64,000 bases of DNA. It comes from Streptomyces europaeiscabiei. Its GTDB lineage: Bacteria > Actinomycetota > Actinomycetes > Streptomycetales > Streptomycetaceae. The notes below the pieces were generated by a model, which saw only the letters and a program-made list of their open reading frames with translations, did not search any database and had not been told where the DNA came from. Where the stretch lies: the NCBI RefSeq assembly GCF_036346855.1, contig NZ_CP107841.1, forward strand, positions 2,856,001-2,920,000, in the 5' to 3' direction. Shown here in pieces: positions 16,732 through 26,605 of this stretch (positions within the stretch are counted from its first letter, which is position 1; each line of letters starts with the position of its first letter). A program made the position numbers and the translations under genes.

Positions 16732-18078
16732 TCACACCGACTCTGGTCGCAGGCGAGCCTGTACCTGGGGGCCCGGTACTTCCTCGGTGCCGCCGACCAG
16801 GGCGCTGCCCTCACGCCAGTTCTTCCAGTCGAGGTTCCAGTCGCCGTAGCCGTTGCCGAACGGGGCCATGGTGTCGCCGGCCGAGTTGACGACCTGGACG
16901 ATGTCGCCCTCGTTGATGGTTTCGTAGAACCACTGGGCGTTGCCGGAACTCATGCCGGTGCAGCCGTGGCTGACGTTCGCGTACCCCTGGGAGCCGGTCG
17001 ACCAGGGGGCCGCGTGGACGTACTCGCCGCTGTTGGTGACCCTGACGGAGTGGTGGACGGTCAGGTCGTAGAAGTCCGACGCACCTATGCTGGCGCTCGT
17101 CATGCGAACGGTACCTTCCTTGGCCAGGACGACCTTGACGCCGTTGCGGGTGTCGTAGCCGGGCCTGCCGGTGGTCACCGGTATCTCCTTGATGACCTGG
17201 TCGTTCTTGTAGACGGTCATCTGGTGCGACGAGGCGTCCGTGACGGCGACTATCTTGGCGCCGGTGGTCAGCTCGATGGGGTCGGCCTTCCCGCCCCAGA
17301 GCCGGTCGCCGATCTTGAGGCCCTCCAGGTTGCTGTGCACCCGGATGGTGGCCTCGGCGGGCCAGTACTCCTTGGGGCGGTAGTGGAGCTTCTTGTCGTC
17401 CACCCAGTGCCAGGCGCCTTCCGCGGCGGGGGTCGAGTCCACCTTGAGGGCGCGTTCGACGACGGACCGGGCGGCCTTGTCCTTCACCGGTCGGCTCAGT
17501 TCGGCGGTGACGGGCTGGCCGACGCCGTACCTGCCCTCCTCGGGGCCGAAGGTGACGTCGAGGCGCTTCTTGGTGAGGGGGCGGCCGGTGTCGAAGGAGC
17601 GGGTCTCGCGGCCGGGGGCGCCGTCCTCGTCCTCGGTGCTCACCCGGACCGTGTAGCGGGCGTTGGCGGCGAGCGGTGAGGTGGAGTGCCAGCGGCCTCC
17701 GTCGGCGGAGAGTTCGCCCGCCACGTACCGTCCTGCGGCGTCCACGGCGGTGACGTCGGTGATGCGTCCGTCGTCCTTGGCCGTGACTTCCAGCGGCTTG
17801 TCCGGGTCGGCCTTCTCCCCTTCCCCGGTGGGTGTGCTGAAGGTGACCTGGTCCGCGGCGTCGTACGGCCTGCCCGAAAGTGGGTGGCCACCGGAACCGC
17901 AGGCGGTGACGCCCGCTCCCAGGGAGACCACCAGCAGGGTGCAGCCGACGACCGTGCGACTACGGCGCGGGCGCGCCGGTATCGAGAGGCTGTGGGGGAG
18001 CGCGGAGGCCGAAGGGTCGAGCACGGTCGGGCTCTCGACACCGGCTGTGGCGCCCCTGAAAGGTTCTGAAGTGCTCAT
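16732..18078 (-). CDS. L,D-transpeptidase lipoprotein (YkuD, Ig-like domains)
   Basis: 448 residues. A lipobox-like VTAC (Cys60) follows a hydrophobic stretch, so it is probably a membrane-anchored lipoprotein; the long N-terminal part before it suggests a later start. Two Ig-like domains (about 75-310) precede the YkuD catalytic domain with HGCTGMS (catalytic cysteine) and HAAPWSTGSQG. The family forms 3-3 cross-links in peptidoglycan. It lies between ctaF and the receiver-like gene, inside the respiratory locus. Whether it supports insertion or stability of the supercomplex in the wall is unknown. Confidence 0.92.
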   Translation of the reverse strand: MSTSEPFRGATAGVESPTVLDPSASALPHSLSIPARPRRSRTVVGCTLLVVSLGAGVTACGSGGHPLSGRPYDAADQVTFSTPTGEGEKADPDKPLEVTAKDDGRITDVTAVDAAGRYVAGELSADGGRWHSTSPLAANARYTVRVSTEDEDGAPGRETRSFDTGRPLTKKRLDVTFGPEEGRYGVGQPVTAELSRPVKDKAARSVVERALKVDSTPAAEGAWHWVDDKKLHYRPKEYWPAEATIRVHSNLEGLKIGDRLWGGKADPIELTTGAKIVAVTDASSHQMTVYKNDQVIKEIPVTTGRPGYDTRNGVKVVLAKEGTVRMTSASIGASDFYDLTVHHSVRVTNSGEYVHAAPWSTGSQGYANVSHGCTGMSSGNAQWFYETINEGDIVQVVNSAGDTMAPFGNGYGDWNLDWKNWREGSALVGGTEEVPGPQVQARLRPESV

Positions 18079-18155
18079 GGGTTCAACCTAGGAACGCGCG
18101 TCAAGCGTGGCGCGCCGGGTGACCCGACCGAGCTACGTACGGCGTGGCAAAAGGG

Positions 18156-18192
18156 GGAAGCCCGGACCTCCTGTCGGAGTGTCCGGGCTTCC
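18156..18192 (-). terminator. terminator after ctaCDF
   Basis: GGAAGCCCGGAC (18156-18167) pairs with GTCCGGGCTTCC (18181-18192), with an inner CTCC/GGAG pair. On the minus strand it is followed by CCCTTTTG. It lies 17 bp beyond the ctaF stop and ends the oxidase operon. Confidence 0.8.
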
Positions 18193-18208
18193 GTGCGTTC
18201 TGCGCGTG

Positions 18209-18607
18209 CTACTGGTTCTGGCTTTCGCCGCGGTAGTACTCGAAGACCCAGCCCCAGAGGCCGATCAGGATGATCGGGGTGGAGAAGTACAGCAGCCACC
18301 AGCCGAAGACGACGCCCATGAAGGCGAGCGCGCCGCCCACGCCCAGGGCGAGGGGCTGCCAGCTGTGCGGGCTGAAGAACCCCAGCTCACCAGCGCCGTC
18401 GGCGACATCGGCCTCCTTGTCGTCCTGCGCGCCCACGTCGACCCGCCGGGCCGTGAAGGCCAGGTAGTAGCCGACCATGATGCACAGGCCGAAGGCCAGG
18501 AAGAGCGCCGTGGTTCCGGCCGGCTCCTTCGACCACACGCCATAGACGATCGCCATGGCGAGGACGAAGACGCTCAGCCAGATGAACATCTTGCCCTGGA
18601 TCTTCAC
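18209..18607 (-). CDS. ctaF: actinobacterial cytochrome c oxidase subunit IV
   Basis: 132 residues with four hydrophobic helices (for example [19 protein letters not shown] and [17 protein letters not shown]). This small subunit is specific to the actinobacterial aa3 oxidase and stabilises the core. Its ATG overlaps the ctaD stop by 4 bp. It ends the ctaC-ctaD-ctaF operon, directly before a terminator. Confidence 0.94.
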   Translation of the reverse strand: MKIQGKMFIWLSVFVLAMAIVYGVWSKEPAGTTALFLAFGLCIMVGYYLAFTARRVDVGAQDDKEADVADGAGELGFFSPHSWQPLALGVGGALAFMGVVFGWWLLYFSTPIILIGLWGWVFEYYRGESQNQ

Positions 18608-20346
18608 TTGTCGGCCTCCTTGGCCCCGGCGCCCGCGAGCTCACTGGCAGCCGGGCCGCCTTGCGCGAGCTGCTCGAGCGCAGCGATCTCAGGGTGGTGC
18701 AGGTCGAACGCCGGGGATTCGCTGCGGATCCGCGGCAGGGTGAGGAAGTTGTGCCGCGGCGGCGGGCAGGAGGTCGTCCACTCCAGCGAACGGCCGAAGC
18801 CCCACGGGTCGTCGACCTCGACCTTCTTGCCGTACTTGGCGGTCTTCCACACGTTGTAGAGGAACGGCAGGATCGACAGACCGAGGACGAACGAGGCGAT
18901 CGTGGAGATCGTGTTCAGGGCCGTGAAGCCGTCGGCCGCGAGGTAGTCCGCGTAACGACGCGGCATACCCTCCGCGCCCAGCCAGTGCTGGACGAGGAAC
19001 GTGCCGTGGAAGCCGGCGAACAGCGTCCAGAACGTGATCTTGCCGAGGCGCTCGTCGAGCATCTTGCCCGTCATCTTCGGCCACCAGAAGTGGAAGCCGG
19101 AGAACATGGCGAAGACCACGGTGCCGAAGACGACGTAGTGGAAGTGCGCCACCACGAAGTACGAGTCGGAGACGTGGAAGTCCAGCGGCGGCGAGGCCAG
19201 GATGACACCCGTCAGACCACCGAAGGTGAAGGTGATCAGGAAGCCGGTGGCCCACAGCATGGGTGTCTCGAAGGAGAGACTGCCCTTCCACATGGTGGCG
19301 ATCCAGTTGAAGATCTTCACACCGGTGGGCACCGCGATCAGGAATGTCATGAAGGAGAAGAACGGCAGCAGCACCCCGCCGGTGACGTACATGTGGTGCG
19401 CCCACACCGTCACCGACAGACCCGCGATCGCGATCGTGGCCGCGATCAGGTTCATGTAACCGAAGATCGGCCGACGGGAGAAGACCGGGATGACCTCGGA
19501 GATGATGCCGAAGAACGGCAGGGCGATGATGTACACCTCTGGGTGCCCGAAGAACCAGAAGAGGTGTTGCCAGAGCAACGCGCCTCCGTTGGCCGCGTCG
19601 AAGACGTGGGCACCGAACTTTCGGTCCGCCTCAAGAGCGAACAGCGCCGCCGCGAGGACCGGGAAGGCCAGCAGGACCAGAACACCGGTCAGCAGCACAT
19701 TCCAGGTGAACACCGGCATGCGGAACATGGTCATGCCGGGCGCGCGCATGCAGATGATCGTGGTGATGAAGTTGACCGAGCCGAGGATCGTGCCGAAGCC
19801 GGAGAAGGCCAGACCCATGATCCACATGTCGGCGCCGATACCCGGGCTGCGGACCGCGTCCGACAGCGGGCTGTAGGCGAACCAGCCGAAGTCGGCCGCG
19901 CCCTGCGGGGTGAGGAAGCCACCGACCGCGATGAGCGAGCCGAAGAGGTACAGCCAGTACGCGAACATGTTCAGCCGCGGGAACGCCACGTCGGGCGCGC
20001 CGATCTGCAGCGGCATGATCCAGTTGGCGAAACCGGCGAACAGCGGCGTCGCGAACATCAGCAGCATGATCGTGCCGTGCATCGTGAACGCCTGGTTGAA
20101 CTGCTCGTTCGACATGAGCTGCGTACCCGGGCGGGCGAGTTCGGCGCGCATGAGGAGCGCCATGACGCCGCCGATGCAGAAGAACGCGAACGACGTGACC
20201 AGGTACAGCGTGCCGATGGTCTTGTGGTCGGTGGTCGTCAGCCACTTGACGACCACCTCGCCGCGCCGCTGGCGCCGGACCGGCAGCTCGTCCTCGTAGT
20301 GGGAGCCTGCCGCCTCGGCACCCTGGGGTTCGTTGAGGATGCTCAC
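18604..20346 (-). CDS. ctaD: cytochrome c oxidase subunit I
   Basis: 580 residues from GTG 20346, which overlaps the ctaC stop (GTGA); a longer in-frame extension only reads through ctaC. Twelve helices carry the heme a, heme a3 and CuB sites: [34 protein letters not shown] with the His-Tyr cross-link region, WAHHMYV, and [15 protein letters not shown]. This is the proton-pumping, oxygen-reducing core of the aa3 oxidase. The C-terminal tail is soluble. Confidence 0.97.
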   Translation of the reverse strand: MSILNEPQGAEAAGSHYEDELPVRRQRRGEVVVKWLTTTDHKTIGTLYLVTSFAFFCIGGVMALLMRAELARPGTQLMSNEQFNQAFTMHGTIMLLMFATPLFAGFANWIMPLQIGAPDVAFPRLNMFAYWLYLFGSLIAVGGFLTPQGAADFGWFAYSPLSDAVRSPGIGADMWIMGLAFSGFGTILGSVNFITTIICMRAPGMTMFRMPVFTWNVLLTGVLVLLAFPVLAAALFALEADRKFGAHVFDAANGGALLWQHLFWFFGHPEVYIIALPFFGIISEVIPVFSRRPIFGYMNLIAATIAIAGLSVTVWAHHMYVTGGVLLPFFSFMTFLIAVPTGVKIFNWIATMWKGSLSFETPMLWATGFLITFTFGGLTGVILASPPLDFHVSDSYFVVAHFHYVVFGTVVFAMFSGFHFWWPKMTGKMLDERLGKITFWTLFAGFHGTFLVQHWLGAEGMPRRYADYLAADGFTALNTISTIASFVLGLSILPFLYNVWKTAKYGKKVEVDDPWGFGRSLEWTTSCPPPRHNFLTLPRIRSESPAFDLHHPEIAALEQLAQGGPAASELAGAGAKEADK

Positions 20347-21302
20347 AGTACGTTCGTCTCCCGGTTCTTCTCGTGCTTCGTCTGCTCGATGCCGGCCGGG
20401 ACGTAACCGGTCTGACCCTTCTCCACGAGCGACTTGAGGTGCTCCTCGTAGCGCTCCTGGGAGACGACCTTCACGTTGAAGAGCATCCGCGAGTGGTCCA
20501 CGCCGCACAGTTCGGCGCACTTGCCCAGGAAGGTGCCCTCCTGGTTGGGGGTCACCTGGAAGGCGTTGGTGTGGCCCGGGATGACGTCCTGCTTCATCAG
20601 GAACGGCACCACCCAGAAGGAGTGGATGACGTCACGCGAGGTGAGGACGAAGCGAACCGTCTTGCCCTCCGGGAGCCAGAGCGTCGGGCCCGGGTTGCCG
20701 GTCTGCGGGTTCTTGTCGCCAGGAATGCCGCAGGTGTAGACGCCGCCGGCGTTCGCCGGGAAGTCCTTCTTGTACCGGTCCGGGATCGCGGCCAGGTTCT
20801 TGTCGGTGGCCGCGTCGCCGGTGGAGCCTTCGACGTTCTCGATGTAGTTGAAGCACCAGCTCCACTGGAAGCCCACCACGTTGACCGTGAGGTCGGGCTT
20901 CTTCGACGTGTCGAGGAGCTTCGACTCGTCGCGGGCGGTGAAGTAGAAGAGCACCGAGACGATGATCAGCGGGACGACCGTGTACAGCGCCTCGATGGGC
21001 ATGTTGTACCGGGTCTGTGGGGGAACTTCGACCTTGGTGCGGCTGCGCCGGTGGAAGAAAGCACTCCACAGGATCAGGCCCCAGACCAGTACGCCCGTGG
21101 CGAGCGCGGCGGCCCATGAACCCTGCCAGAGGGAGAGGATCCGCGGAGCCTCTTCCGTGGTCGGGGTGGGCATACCAAGGCGGGGAAAGTCCTTGTATGT
21201 GCAACCGGTGGCGGTCGCCAGGACCATGCCCGCGGTCAGTGCCTGCAGCAGCTTCCGCCGCATCGGGCGCCGCGGCGAGCGGTCGGAGCCGTTGGGACTC
21301 AC
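20343..21302 (-). CDS. ctaC: cytochrome c oxidase subunit II
   Basis: 319 residues. It is a lipoprotein (ATGC, Cys34) with two membrane helices and a CuA cupredoxin domain. The copper motif is [12 protein letters not shown], with the upstream histidine in [12 protein letters not shown]. It accepts electrons from QcrC. Start GTG 21302 has GGGAAGG 6 nt upstream; the frame is open further 5' but without support. It is first gene of ctaCDF. A promoter-overlapping palindrome lies about 85-110 bp upstream. Confidence 0.97.
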   Translation of the reverse strand: MSPNGSDRSPRRPMRRKLLQALTAGMVLATATGCTYKDFPRLGMPTPTTEEAPRILSLWQGSWAAALATGVLVWGLILWSAFFHRRSRTKVEVPPQTRYNMPIEALYTVVPLIIVSVLFYFTARDESKLLDTSKKPDLTVNVVGFQWSWCFNYIENVEGSTGDAATDKNLAAIPDRYKKDFPANAGGVYTCGIPGDKNPQTGNPGPTLWLPEGKTVRFVLTSRDVIHSFWVVPFLMKQDVIPGHTNAFQVTPNQEGTFLGKCAELCGVDHSRMLFNVKVVSQERYEEHLKSLVEKGQTGYVPAGIEQTKHEKNRETNVL

Positions 21303-21382
21303 GTAGCGCCTTCCCGAGAGTCTCGCCCGCGCGGTATGGCTGCGGCCTTCTCGCTGGTCGGTCGCCGCCCTGCGACGGGCAG

Positions 21383-21413
21383 GGGTTTGGATGTTTATGC
21401 GGACCAAACCCTA
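21383..21413 (-). promoter_or_regulatory. palindrome over the candidate ctaC promoter
   Basis: GGGTTTGG (21383-21390) and CCAAACCC (21404-21411) are perfect inverted 8-bp arms with centres 21 bp apart, about two helical turns. The right arm overlaps a TAGGGT -10-like hexamer on the minus strand (21413-21408), about 105 bp before ctaC. Geometry suits a dimeric regulator at the oxidase promoter. No regulator gene is identified. Confidence 0.45.
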
Positions 21414-21525
21414 CTGGACGCGATTTGGGGTCGCGCGGGGAGGGGGGCCCAACACTCCGTGGGTCGTGCCGGGCGCCTAATAGCTCGGGAGTTCGGGTGA
21501 TTTGGCGGGTGCGGGTGTGTTGTGG

Positions 21526-21556
21526 TTGTTCGCGCAGTTCCCCGCGCCCCTGCGTT
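21526..21556. repeat. palindromic intergenic repeat, solo arm
   Basis: A single arm (GCGCAGTTCCCCGCGCCCCTG) of the dispersed palindromic family, in the 281-bp gap between ctaC and the divergent desulfurase gene. The flank at 21481 (TAGCTCGGGAGTTCGGG) also resembles the flank of copy 1 at 10464, so the two copies share more than the arm. Confidence 0.65.
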
Positions 21557-21583
21557 GCGGGCCAGAGGCTTTAGCGTTGGCCT

Positions 21584-22960
21584 GTGGTCTACTTCGACGC
21601 TGCCTCAGCCGCTCCCCTTCATCACGTTGCCCGGCAGGCACTGCTGGCATCCCTGGACGAGGGGTGGGCGGATCCCGCGCGGTTGTATCGAGAAGGGCGG
21701 CGGGCCCGGCTGCTGCTGGACGCCGCCCGGGAGGCCGCCGCCGAGGCCGTGGGGTGCCGGGCGGACGAACTGGTCTTCACCTCGTCCGGTACGCGGGCCG
21801 TGCACTGCGGGATCGCGGGGGTGTTGGCGGGGCGGCGGCGGGTCGGGGGTCACCTGATCGTGTCAGCGGTCGAACACTCTTCGGTGCTGCACGCGGCGGA
21901 GATACATGAGGCCGATGGCGGCACGGTCACCCAGGTGGCGGTGGACCGTGCCGGGTCGGTGGCCGCGTCCTCGTACGCCGAGGCCCTGCGGGAGGACACC
22001 GCGCTCGCGTGTCTGCAGTCGGCCAACCACGAGGTGGGGACGGAGCAGCCGGTGGCCGAGGTCGCGGCGGTGTGCCGGGCGGCCGGGGTGCCGCTGCTGG
22101 TGGACGCGGCACAGTCGCTCGGGTGGGGGCGGGTGAACGGGGACTGGTCGGTGCTGACCGCCAGCGCCCATAAATGGGGTGGTCCGTCCGGGGTCGGACT
22201 CCTCGCCGTACGGAAGGGCGTGCGGTTCGCGGCGCAAGGGCCCGCCGACGAGCGGGAGTCGGGGCGGGCCGCCGGGTTCGAGAACATCCCGGCGATCGTG
22301 GCGGCCGCCGCCTCGCTGCGGGCCGTACGGGCGGAGGCGGACGCGGAGGCCGTACGGCTGCGGGAGTTGACGGAGCGGATCCGGGCGCGGGTGCCGTCGC
22401 TGGTGCCCGATGTGGAGGTGGTGGGCGACCCGGAGTGCAGGCTGCCCGGGGTGGTCACCTTCTCCTGTCTCTATGTCGACGGGGAGACACTGCTCCACGA
22501 ACTGGACCGCGAGGGCTTCTCCGTCTCCTCCGGCTCCTCCTGCACGAGCAGCACGCTGACGCCCAGCCATGTGCTGCGGGCCATGGGGGTGCTGAGCGAG
22601 GGAAACGTACGGGTGTCACTGCCGACGGGGGCCGCGGCGGCGGACGTCGAGCGGTTCCTGTCGGTGCTGCCGGGGGCGGTCGCGGCGGTGCGGGAGAAGC
22701 TGGGGGCCCCGGCTCCCGCGACCGTCGTACATGAGGACGTCCTCGTCGTGGACGCCCTCGGCAAGCGCTGCCCGATCCCCGTCATCGAGCTGGCGAAGGT
22801 GATCGGCGACGTCCCGGTCGGCGGCACGGTCCGCGTCCTCTCCGACGACGAGGCGGCCCGCCTGGACATCCCGGCGTGGTGCGAGATGCGTGAGCAGGAG
22901 TACGTGGGCGAGGAGCCGGCGGAGCGGGGCTCTGCGTACGTGGTGCGAAGGCTGAGTTAG
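21584..22960 (+). CDS. cysteine desulfurase fused to TusA-like sulfur carrier
   Basis: 458 residues. Residues 1 to about 375 form an IscS/NifS-type desulfurase: PLP lysine in TASAHKWGGPSG and catalytic cysteine in SSGSSCTSSTLTPSHVL. The last 75 residues form a TusA/SirA domain with its persulfide cysteine in DALGKRCPIPVIELAK. The fusion would pass sulfane sulfur from cysteine directly to its own carrier. No Shine-Dalgarno sequence is visible before GTG 21584. It is divergent from ctaC and convergent with the adenosine kinase-like gene. The final acceptor (tRNA thiolation, molybdopterin, Fe-S) is unknown. Confidence 0.92.
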   Translation: MVYFDAASAAPLHHVARQALLASLDEGWADPARLYREGRRARLLLDAAREAAAEAVGCRADELVFTSSGTRAVHCGIAGVLAGRRRVGGHLIVSAVEHSSVLHAAEIHEADGGTVTQVAVDRAGSVAASSYAEALREDTALACLQSANHEVGTEQPVAEVAAVCRAAGVPLLVDAAQSLGWGRVNGDWSVLTASAHKWGGPSGVGLLAVRKGVRFAAQGPADERESGRAAGFENIPAIVAAAASLRAVRAEADAEAVRLRELTERIRARVPSLVPDVEVVGDPECRLPGVVTFSCLYVDGETLLHELDREGFSVSSGSSCTSSTLTPSHVLRAMGVLSEGNVRVSLPTGAAAADVERFLSVLPGAVAAVREKLGAPAPATVVHEDVLVVDALGKRCPIPVIELAKVIGDVPVGGTVRVLSDDEAARLDIPAWCEMREQEYVGEEPAERGSAYVVRRLS

Positions 22961-22962
22961 CG

Positions 22963-23002
22963 GGTATCCCGCGCCCCTTGCTCGCAAGGGGCGCGGGATA
23001 CC
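22963..23002. terminator. bidirectional terminator between convergent genes
   Basis: Perfect 18-bp inverted repeat (22963-22980, 22985-23002) with loop CTCG. It lies 2 bp past the desulfurase stop and about 23 bp past the stop of the opposing kinase gene, so it can serve both. Confidence 0.85.
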
Positions 23003-23025
23003 GCGCGATCAGCCGCGACGGACTC

Positions 23026-24000
23026 TCAGCCGAGGTGCGCGCGAACCTCTTGTGCGGCCTCGTCCCCGTACGCCTTGGTGAACCGGTCCATGAAGTTCGC
23101 CCGGCGCAACTGGTACTCCTGCGTGCCCACCGTCTCGATGACCAGCGTGGCCAGCATGCAGCCGACCTGGGCCGCCCGCTCCAGGGAGACCCCCCAGGCC
23201 AGCCCCGAGAGGAACCCCGCGCGGAACGCGTCGCCGACGCCCGTGGGCTCGGCCTTGCGCTCCTCCTCCGGGCAGCCCACCTCGATCGGGTCGTGACCGG
23301 CGCGCTCGACGCGTACACCCTGCGCGCCGAGCGTGGTCACCCGGTGACCGACCTTGGCGAGGATCTCCGCGTCCGACCAGCCGGTCTTGGACTCGATGAG
23401 GCCCTTCTCGTACTCGTTGGAGAACAGGTACGTGGCGCCGTCCAGCAGTATCCGGATCTCTTCGCCGTTCATACGGGCGATCTGCTGGGAGAAGTCCGCG
23501 GCGAACGGAATGTTCCGGGAGCGACACTCCTCCGTGTGGCGGAGCATCGCCTCCGGGTCGTCCGCGCCGATGAGGACGAGGTCGAGGCCGCCGACGCGGT
23601 CGGCGACGGTCTTCAGCTCGATGAGGCGGGCCTCACTCATCGCGCCGGTGTAGAAGGAGCCGATCTGGTTGTGGTCGGCGTCCGTGGTGCACACGAAACG
23701 GGCCGTGTGCAGCGTCTCGGAGATGCGCACGGAGGCGGTGTCCACACCGTGCCGGTCGAGCCACGCGCGGTACTCGTCGAAGTCCGAGCCCGCCGCGCCG
23801 ACCAGGATCGGGCGCGTGCCGAGCTGTCCCATGCCGAACGCGATGTTCGCGCCGACACCGCCCCGGCGTACGTCGAGCTGGTCGACGAGGAAGGAGAGGG
23901 AGACCGTGTGCAGCTGGTCCGCGACGAGTTGGTCGGCGAAGCGGCCCGGGAAGGTCATCAGATGGTCGGTGGCGATGGAGCCGGAGACTGCGATACGCAC
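23026..24000 (-). CDS. PfkB-family adenosine kinase-like sugar kinase
   Basis: 324 residues from GTG 24000. PfkB signatures: the N-terminal RRGGVGANIAFGMGQLG, and the C-terminal PTGVGDAFRAGFLSGLAWG with the catalytic aspartate and anion hole. The N-terminus (RIAVSGSIATDHLMTFPGRF) is very like mycobacterial AdoK (Rv2202c family), so phosphorylation of adenosine or a related nucleoside is the best guess. The RBS GGAG is 12 nt upstream of the chosen GTG, slightly long. Confidence 0.88.
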   Translation of the reverse strand: MRIAVSGSIATDHLMTFPGRFADQLVADQLHTVSLSFLVDQLDVRRGGVGANIAFGMGQLGTRPILVGAAGSDFDEYRAWLDRHGVDTASVRISETLHTARFVCTTDADHNQIGSFYTGAMSEARLIELKTVADRVGGLDLVLIGADDPEAMLRHTEECRSRNIPFAADFSQQIARMNGEEIRILLDGATYLFSNEYEKGLIESKTGWSDAEILAKVGHRVTTLGAQGVRVERAGHDPIEVGCPEEERKAEPTGVGDAFRAGFLSGLAWGVSLERAAQVGCMLATLVIETVGTQEYQLRRANFMDRFTKAYGDEAAQEVRAHLG

Positions 24001-24135
24001 GGCGAGGACACGCTCCTGCGAAGGAAGAGGGGATTGACAGTTCACGCTACCGGGTCGTCCACGTGCTCTGAAGCAGGCAAAACTACCCGATAGTAGGCCT
24101 TTCTTCGCGGGGCCCGTGGTGCGTACGGTGCCGTT

Positions 24136-24345
24136 ATGACGAACCCCAAGATCCACGGCACCGTTCCGTTCGACCCGGACGGCGGCCTTGCGGCGCTGCG
24201 CGGCGACTGCGCCCGGATGGCTCCGCACTGGGCGGCCCCCGCGAAGGTCATTACGGCTCCGGTGTCCCCTTCGCTCATTCACGGGGTGACCGTGCCGGCG
24301 ACGTCCGCGCGGCTGGTGGACGCGATGCCGGAGTACGGCGACTGA
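24136..24345 (+). CDS. small conserved hypothetical protein
   Basis: 69 residues with no signal peptide or membrane segment. Starts MTNPKIHGTVPFDPDGGLAA and has balanced codon use with strong third-position G/C, which supports real coding. It is divergent from the adenosine kinase-like gene and 84 bp upstream of the large membrane protein. I do not recognise a family. Confidence 0.6.
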   Translation: MTNPKIHGTVPFDPDGGLAALRGDCARMAPHWAAPAKVITAPVSPSLIHGVTVPATSARLVDAMPEYGD

Positions 24346-24429
24346 GGGAACCGTCGGCTCCTCCGCCGCGTCCCATCGCTGTCCCCCGTATAGGGGATGC
24401 GGTGTACGACCTGCCGAAGGAGCAATGCG

Positions 24430-26418
24430 GTGAACTCCGAGCGACCCGACACCCCCGAGAACCCGGACGAGGGCCCCGCGCCCGACGCCACCGAGGAGAT
24501 CAGGGCTGCCGGGGATGACGTCACCGAGGCCGACGCGGCCGACCGGGCCGACCGGGCCGACGCGGCCGACCGGGCCGACGCGGCCGACCGGGCCGACGCG
24601 GCCGACCGGGCCGACGCGGCCGACCGGGCCGACGCGGCCGACCGGGCCGACGCGGCCGACCGGGCCGACGCGGCCGACCGGGCCGATGAGCCTTCGGCTC
24701 CGGCCCCGGCTTCGTCCCCGACCTCGGCTGAGGTTCCGACCCCGGCTGAGGTTCCGGCCCCGGCTGAGGTTCCGACCCCGGCTGAGGCCCCGGCCCCGGC
24801 TGAGGTTCCGGCCCCGGCTGAGGTTCCGGCCCCGGAGAGTGGCGTGGACGACCGTGACGTAGCCGCCGCTGACAGCGACGGCGGTCCGGGTGACGGCGAT
24901 GGCAGCGGCGGCGGTCATGTCGTGGACGTCGGCGGTGCCGAGCAGCCGCGTGGGCGGCGTTCCCGGGTGGCCGTGGCGTCGGTGGCCGCCGCGGTGCTGC
25001 TGGTCGGCGGTGGTGGGGCGTTCCTCGCCACCACCGCTTCCGGCGGGCCCGGGAGCGACGCCAAGGGCGCCGGCGCGCCCGGCGGTGACGGCACTCCCCC
25101 GCCGCTCGCGCTCGACGGCTACACCGACGGCGGTTCGAACGGCATCGCGCCCGGTGAGCCGAACCCCGACGGGGTGACCTATCGCGCGGGCGACGACCTG
25201 CCCGACGGCCCCGGCTCTGCTCCGGTGTACTCGGTCGAGGGCGAGGTGACGGCCGCCGAGGTGGCGCGACTGGCGAAGGCGCTCGGGGTGGAGGGCAGCC
25301 CGACGGCCGAGGGCGAGGCCTGGCAGGTGGGCGCGGCCGGGGACGGTTCGGGGCCGGTGCTCCACGTGAACAGGCAGGCGCCGGGAACGTGGACGTTCAA
25401 CCGTTACACGCCGGGCACCGACAACTGCCAGAAGGTCGACGTCTGCACGTCCGGCACCGCCGAGGGCGGCGACCCGGTGAGCGCGGCGGCGGCCAGGAAG
25501 GCGGCGGCACCTGTCCTCAAGGCCGTCGGCCAGGACGACGCGAAGGTCGACGCCACCCAGCTCATGGGCGCCGTACGGGTGGTGAACGCCGACCCCGAGG
25601 TGGGTGGGCTTCCCACGTACGGCTGGTCGACCGGCCTCCAGATCGGCGCCGACGGCCAGGTGGTCGGCGGCAGCGGCAACATGAAGTCGCCGGTGAAGAG
25701 CGACACGTATCCCGTCGTGGACGCGGAGCGGGCGCTGGAGCTGATGAACGGCTCGGGGCAGGGCGTCGGCACCGAGGGCGGCGGCATCGGCGACTGCGCC
25801 GGTCCCGTACCGCTGGAGGGTGAGAACGGGACGGTCGCCGAGAGCGGGGCGGTCGTGGCGGACGAGACGCCGTGCGAGGGGGTGACCAGGCTGCCGAAGG
25901 CGGAGACCGTCGCTGTCGAGAAGGCGGTGTTCGGGCTCGCCTCGCACCATGTCGACGGCCGCCCGGCGCTGGTGCCGTCCTGGCTGTTCGAGGTGCGGCC
26001 GACGGGGGCCGGGGACACCTACACGGTGACGCATCCGGCGATCGACCCGAAGTACCTGGCCACCCCAGAGCCCCGCTCGGAGCCGACCGAGAAGCCCGGC
26101 AAGCCGGATGACACACCGTCCACCGGTCCGTCCTCGCGCGATGTGCGGCTCCAGGGCTTCACGCTGGACGAAGACGGGGACGAGCTGACCGTGACCTTCT
26201 GGGGAGGGGTGTGCAGCGACTACTCGGCCTCGGTGCGCGAGGAGTCGGACGAGGTGACGTTGACCGTGACCGACACCCCGCAGGAGGGCAGGGTCTGCAT
26301 CCTGATCGCCAAGGAGATCGAGCTGACGGTACGGCTGGACGAGCCGCTCGACGGCCGGACGGTGGTCGGATCGGACGGCGAGGAGATCCCGCTGGGCGGG
26401 CCGCTCGGCAACCGGTAG
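24430..26418 (+). CDS. large membrane-anchored protein with hexapeptide repeats
   Basis: About 662 residues from GTG 24430 (AAGGAG 7 nt upstream). Order: an acidic N-terminal region; about eight tandem copies of the hexapeptide DAADRA (residues 35-87); a proline-rich PAEVP tract (about 95-135); one transmembrane helix ([19 protein letters not shown]); and an extracytoplasmic part of about 440 residues with paired cysteines ([13 protein letters not shown]). The repeats would lie in the cytoplasm. The C-terminal domain is typical of streptomycete 'hypothetical membrane proteins'. No enzymatic motif seen. A terminator follows about 100 bp downstream. Confidence 0.85.
   Translation: MNSERPDTPENPDEGPAPDATEEIRAAGDDVTEADAADRADRADAADRADAADRADAADRADAADRADAADRADAADRADAADRADEPSAPAPASSPTSAEVPTPAEVPAPAEVPTPAEAPAPAEVPAPAEVPAPESGVDDRDVAAADSDGGPGDGDGSGGGHVVDVGGAEQPRGRRSRVAVASVAAAVLLVGGGGAFLATTASGGPGSDAKGAGAPGGDGTPPPLALDGYTDGGSNGIAPGEPNPDGVTYRAGDDLPDGPGSAPVYSVEGEVTAAEVARLAKALGVEGSPTAEGEAWQVGAAGDGSGPVLHVNRQAPGTWTFNRYTPGTDNCQKVDVCTSGTAEGGDPVSAAAARKAAAPVLKAVGQDDAKVDATQLMGAVRVVNADPEVGGLPTYGWSTGLQIGADGQVVGGSGNMKSPVKSDTYPVVDAERALELMNGSGQGVGTEGGGIGDCAGPVPLEGENGTVAESGAVVADETPCEGVTRLPKAETVAVEKAVFGLASHHVDGRPALVPSWLFEVRPTGAGDTYTVTHPAIDPKYLATPEPRSEPTEKPGKPDDTPSTGPSSRDVRLQGFTLDEDGDELTVTFWGGVCSDYSASVREESDEVTLTVTDTPQEGRVCILIAKEIELTVRLDEPLDGRTVVGSDGEEIPLGGPLGNR
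24533..24690 (+). repeat. in-frame 18-bp tandem repeat tract
   Basis: Unit GCGGCCGACCGGGCCGAC repeated about eight times with almost no divergence, coding for AADRAD. The length is a multiple of three, so copy-number change keeps the frame. Low divergence points to recent expansion. Confidence 0.9.
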
Positions 26419-26520
26419 GCCGTCGGATCGGACGGCGGGGCGATCTCGCGGGGCGGGATCGCGCAGCCGGAGCCGGGCTGGACACGGCACCACGGCCGAG
26501 CCCGCCGATGGCCATACGAG

Positions 26521-26549
26521 GGCGGCGTCCCCCTGGAGGGGACGCCGCC
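26521..26549 (+). terminator. terminator between membrane protein gene and erpA
   Basis: GGCGGCGTCCCC and GGGGACGCCGCC form a perfect 12-bp stem over a 5-nt loop, followed by TTCGTCGT. It lies between convergent genes and may serve both strands. Confidence 0.8.
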
Positions 26550-26605
26550 TTCGTCGTACCTGATCGTCGCCGTGCGCGTACGACTGCCGCGGGCGGGCGG
26601 GGACC

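Noticed and set aside
24533..24690. Regular 18-bp repeats as a CRISPR array
   Set aside because: Units are contiguous with no spacers and stay in frame within a coding region.
23026..26493. Very long minus-strand open frame of more than 1,100 codons
   Set aside because: Only its last 325 codons are a real gene (the adenosine kinase-like enzyme). The rest is the antisense of the repeat-rich membrane protein; low-complexity GRVGPV and RGRNLS repeats reveal a shadow.
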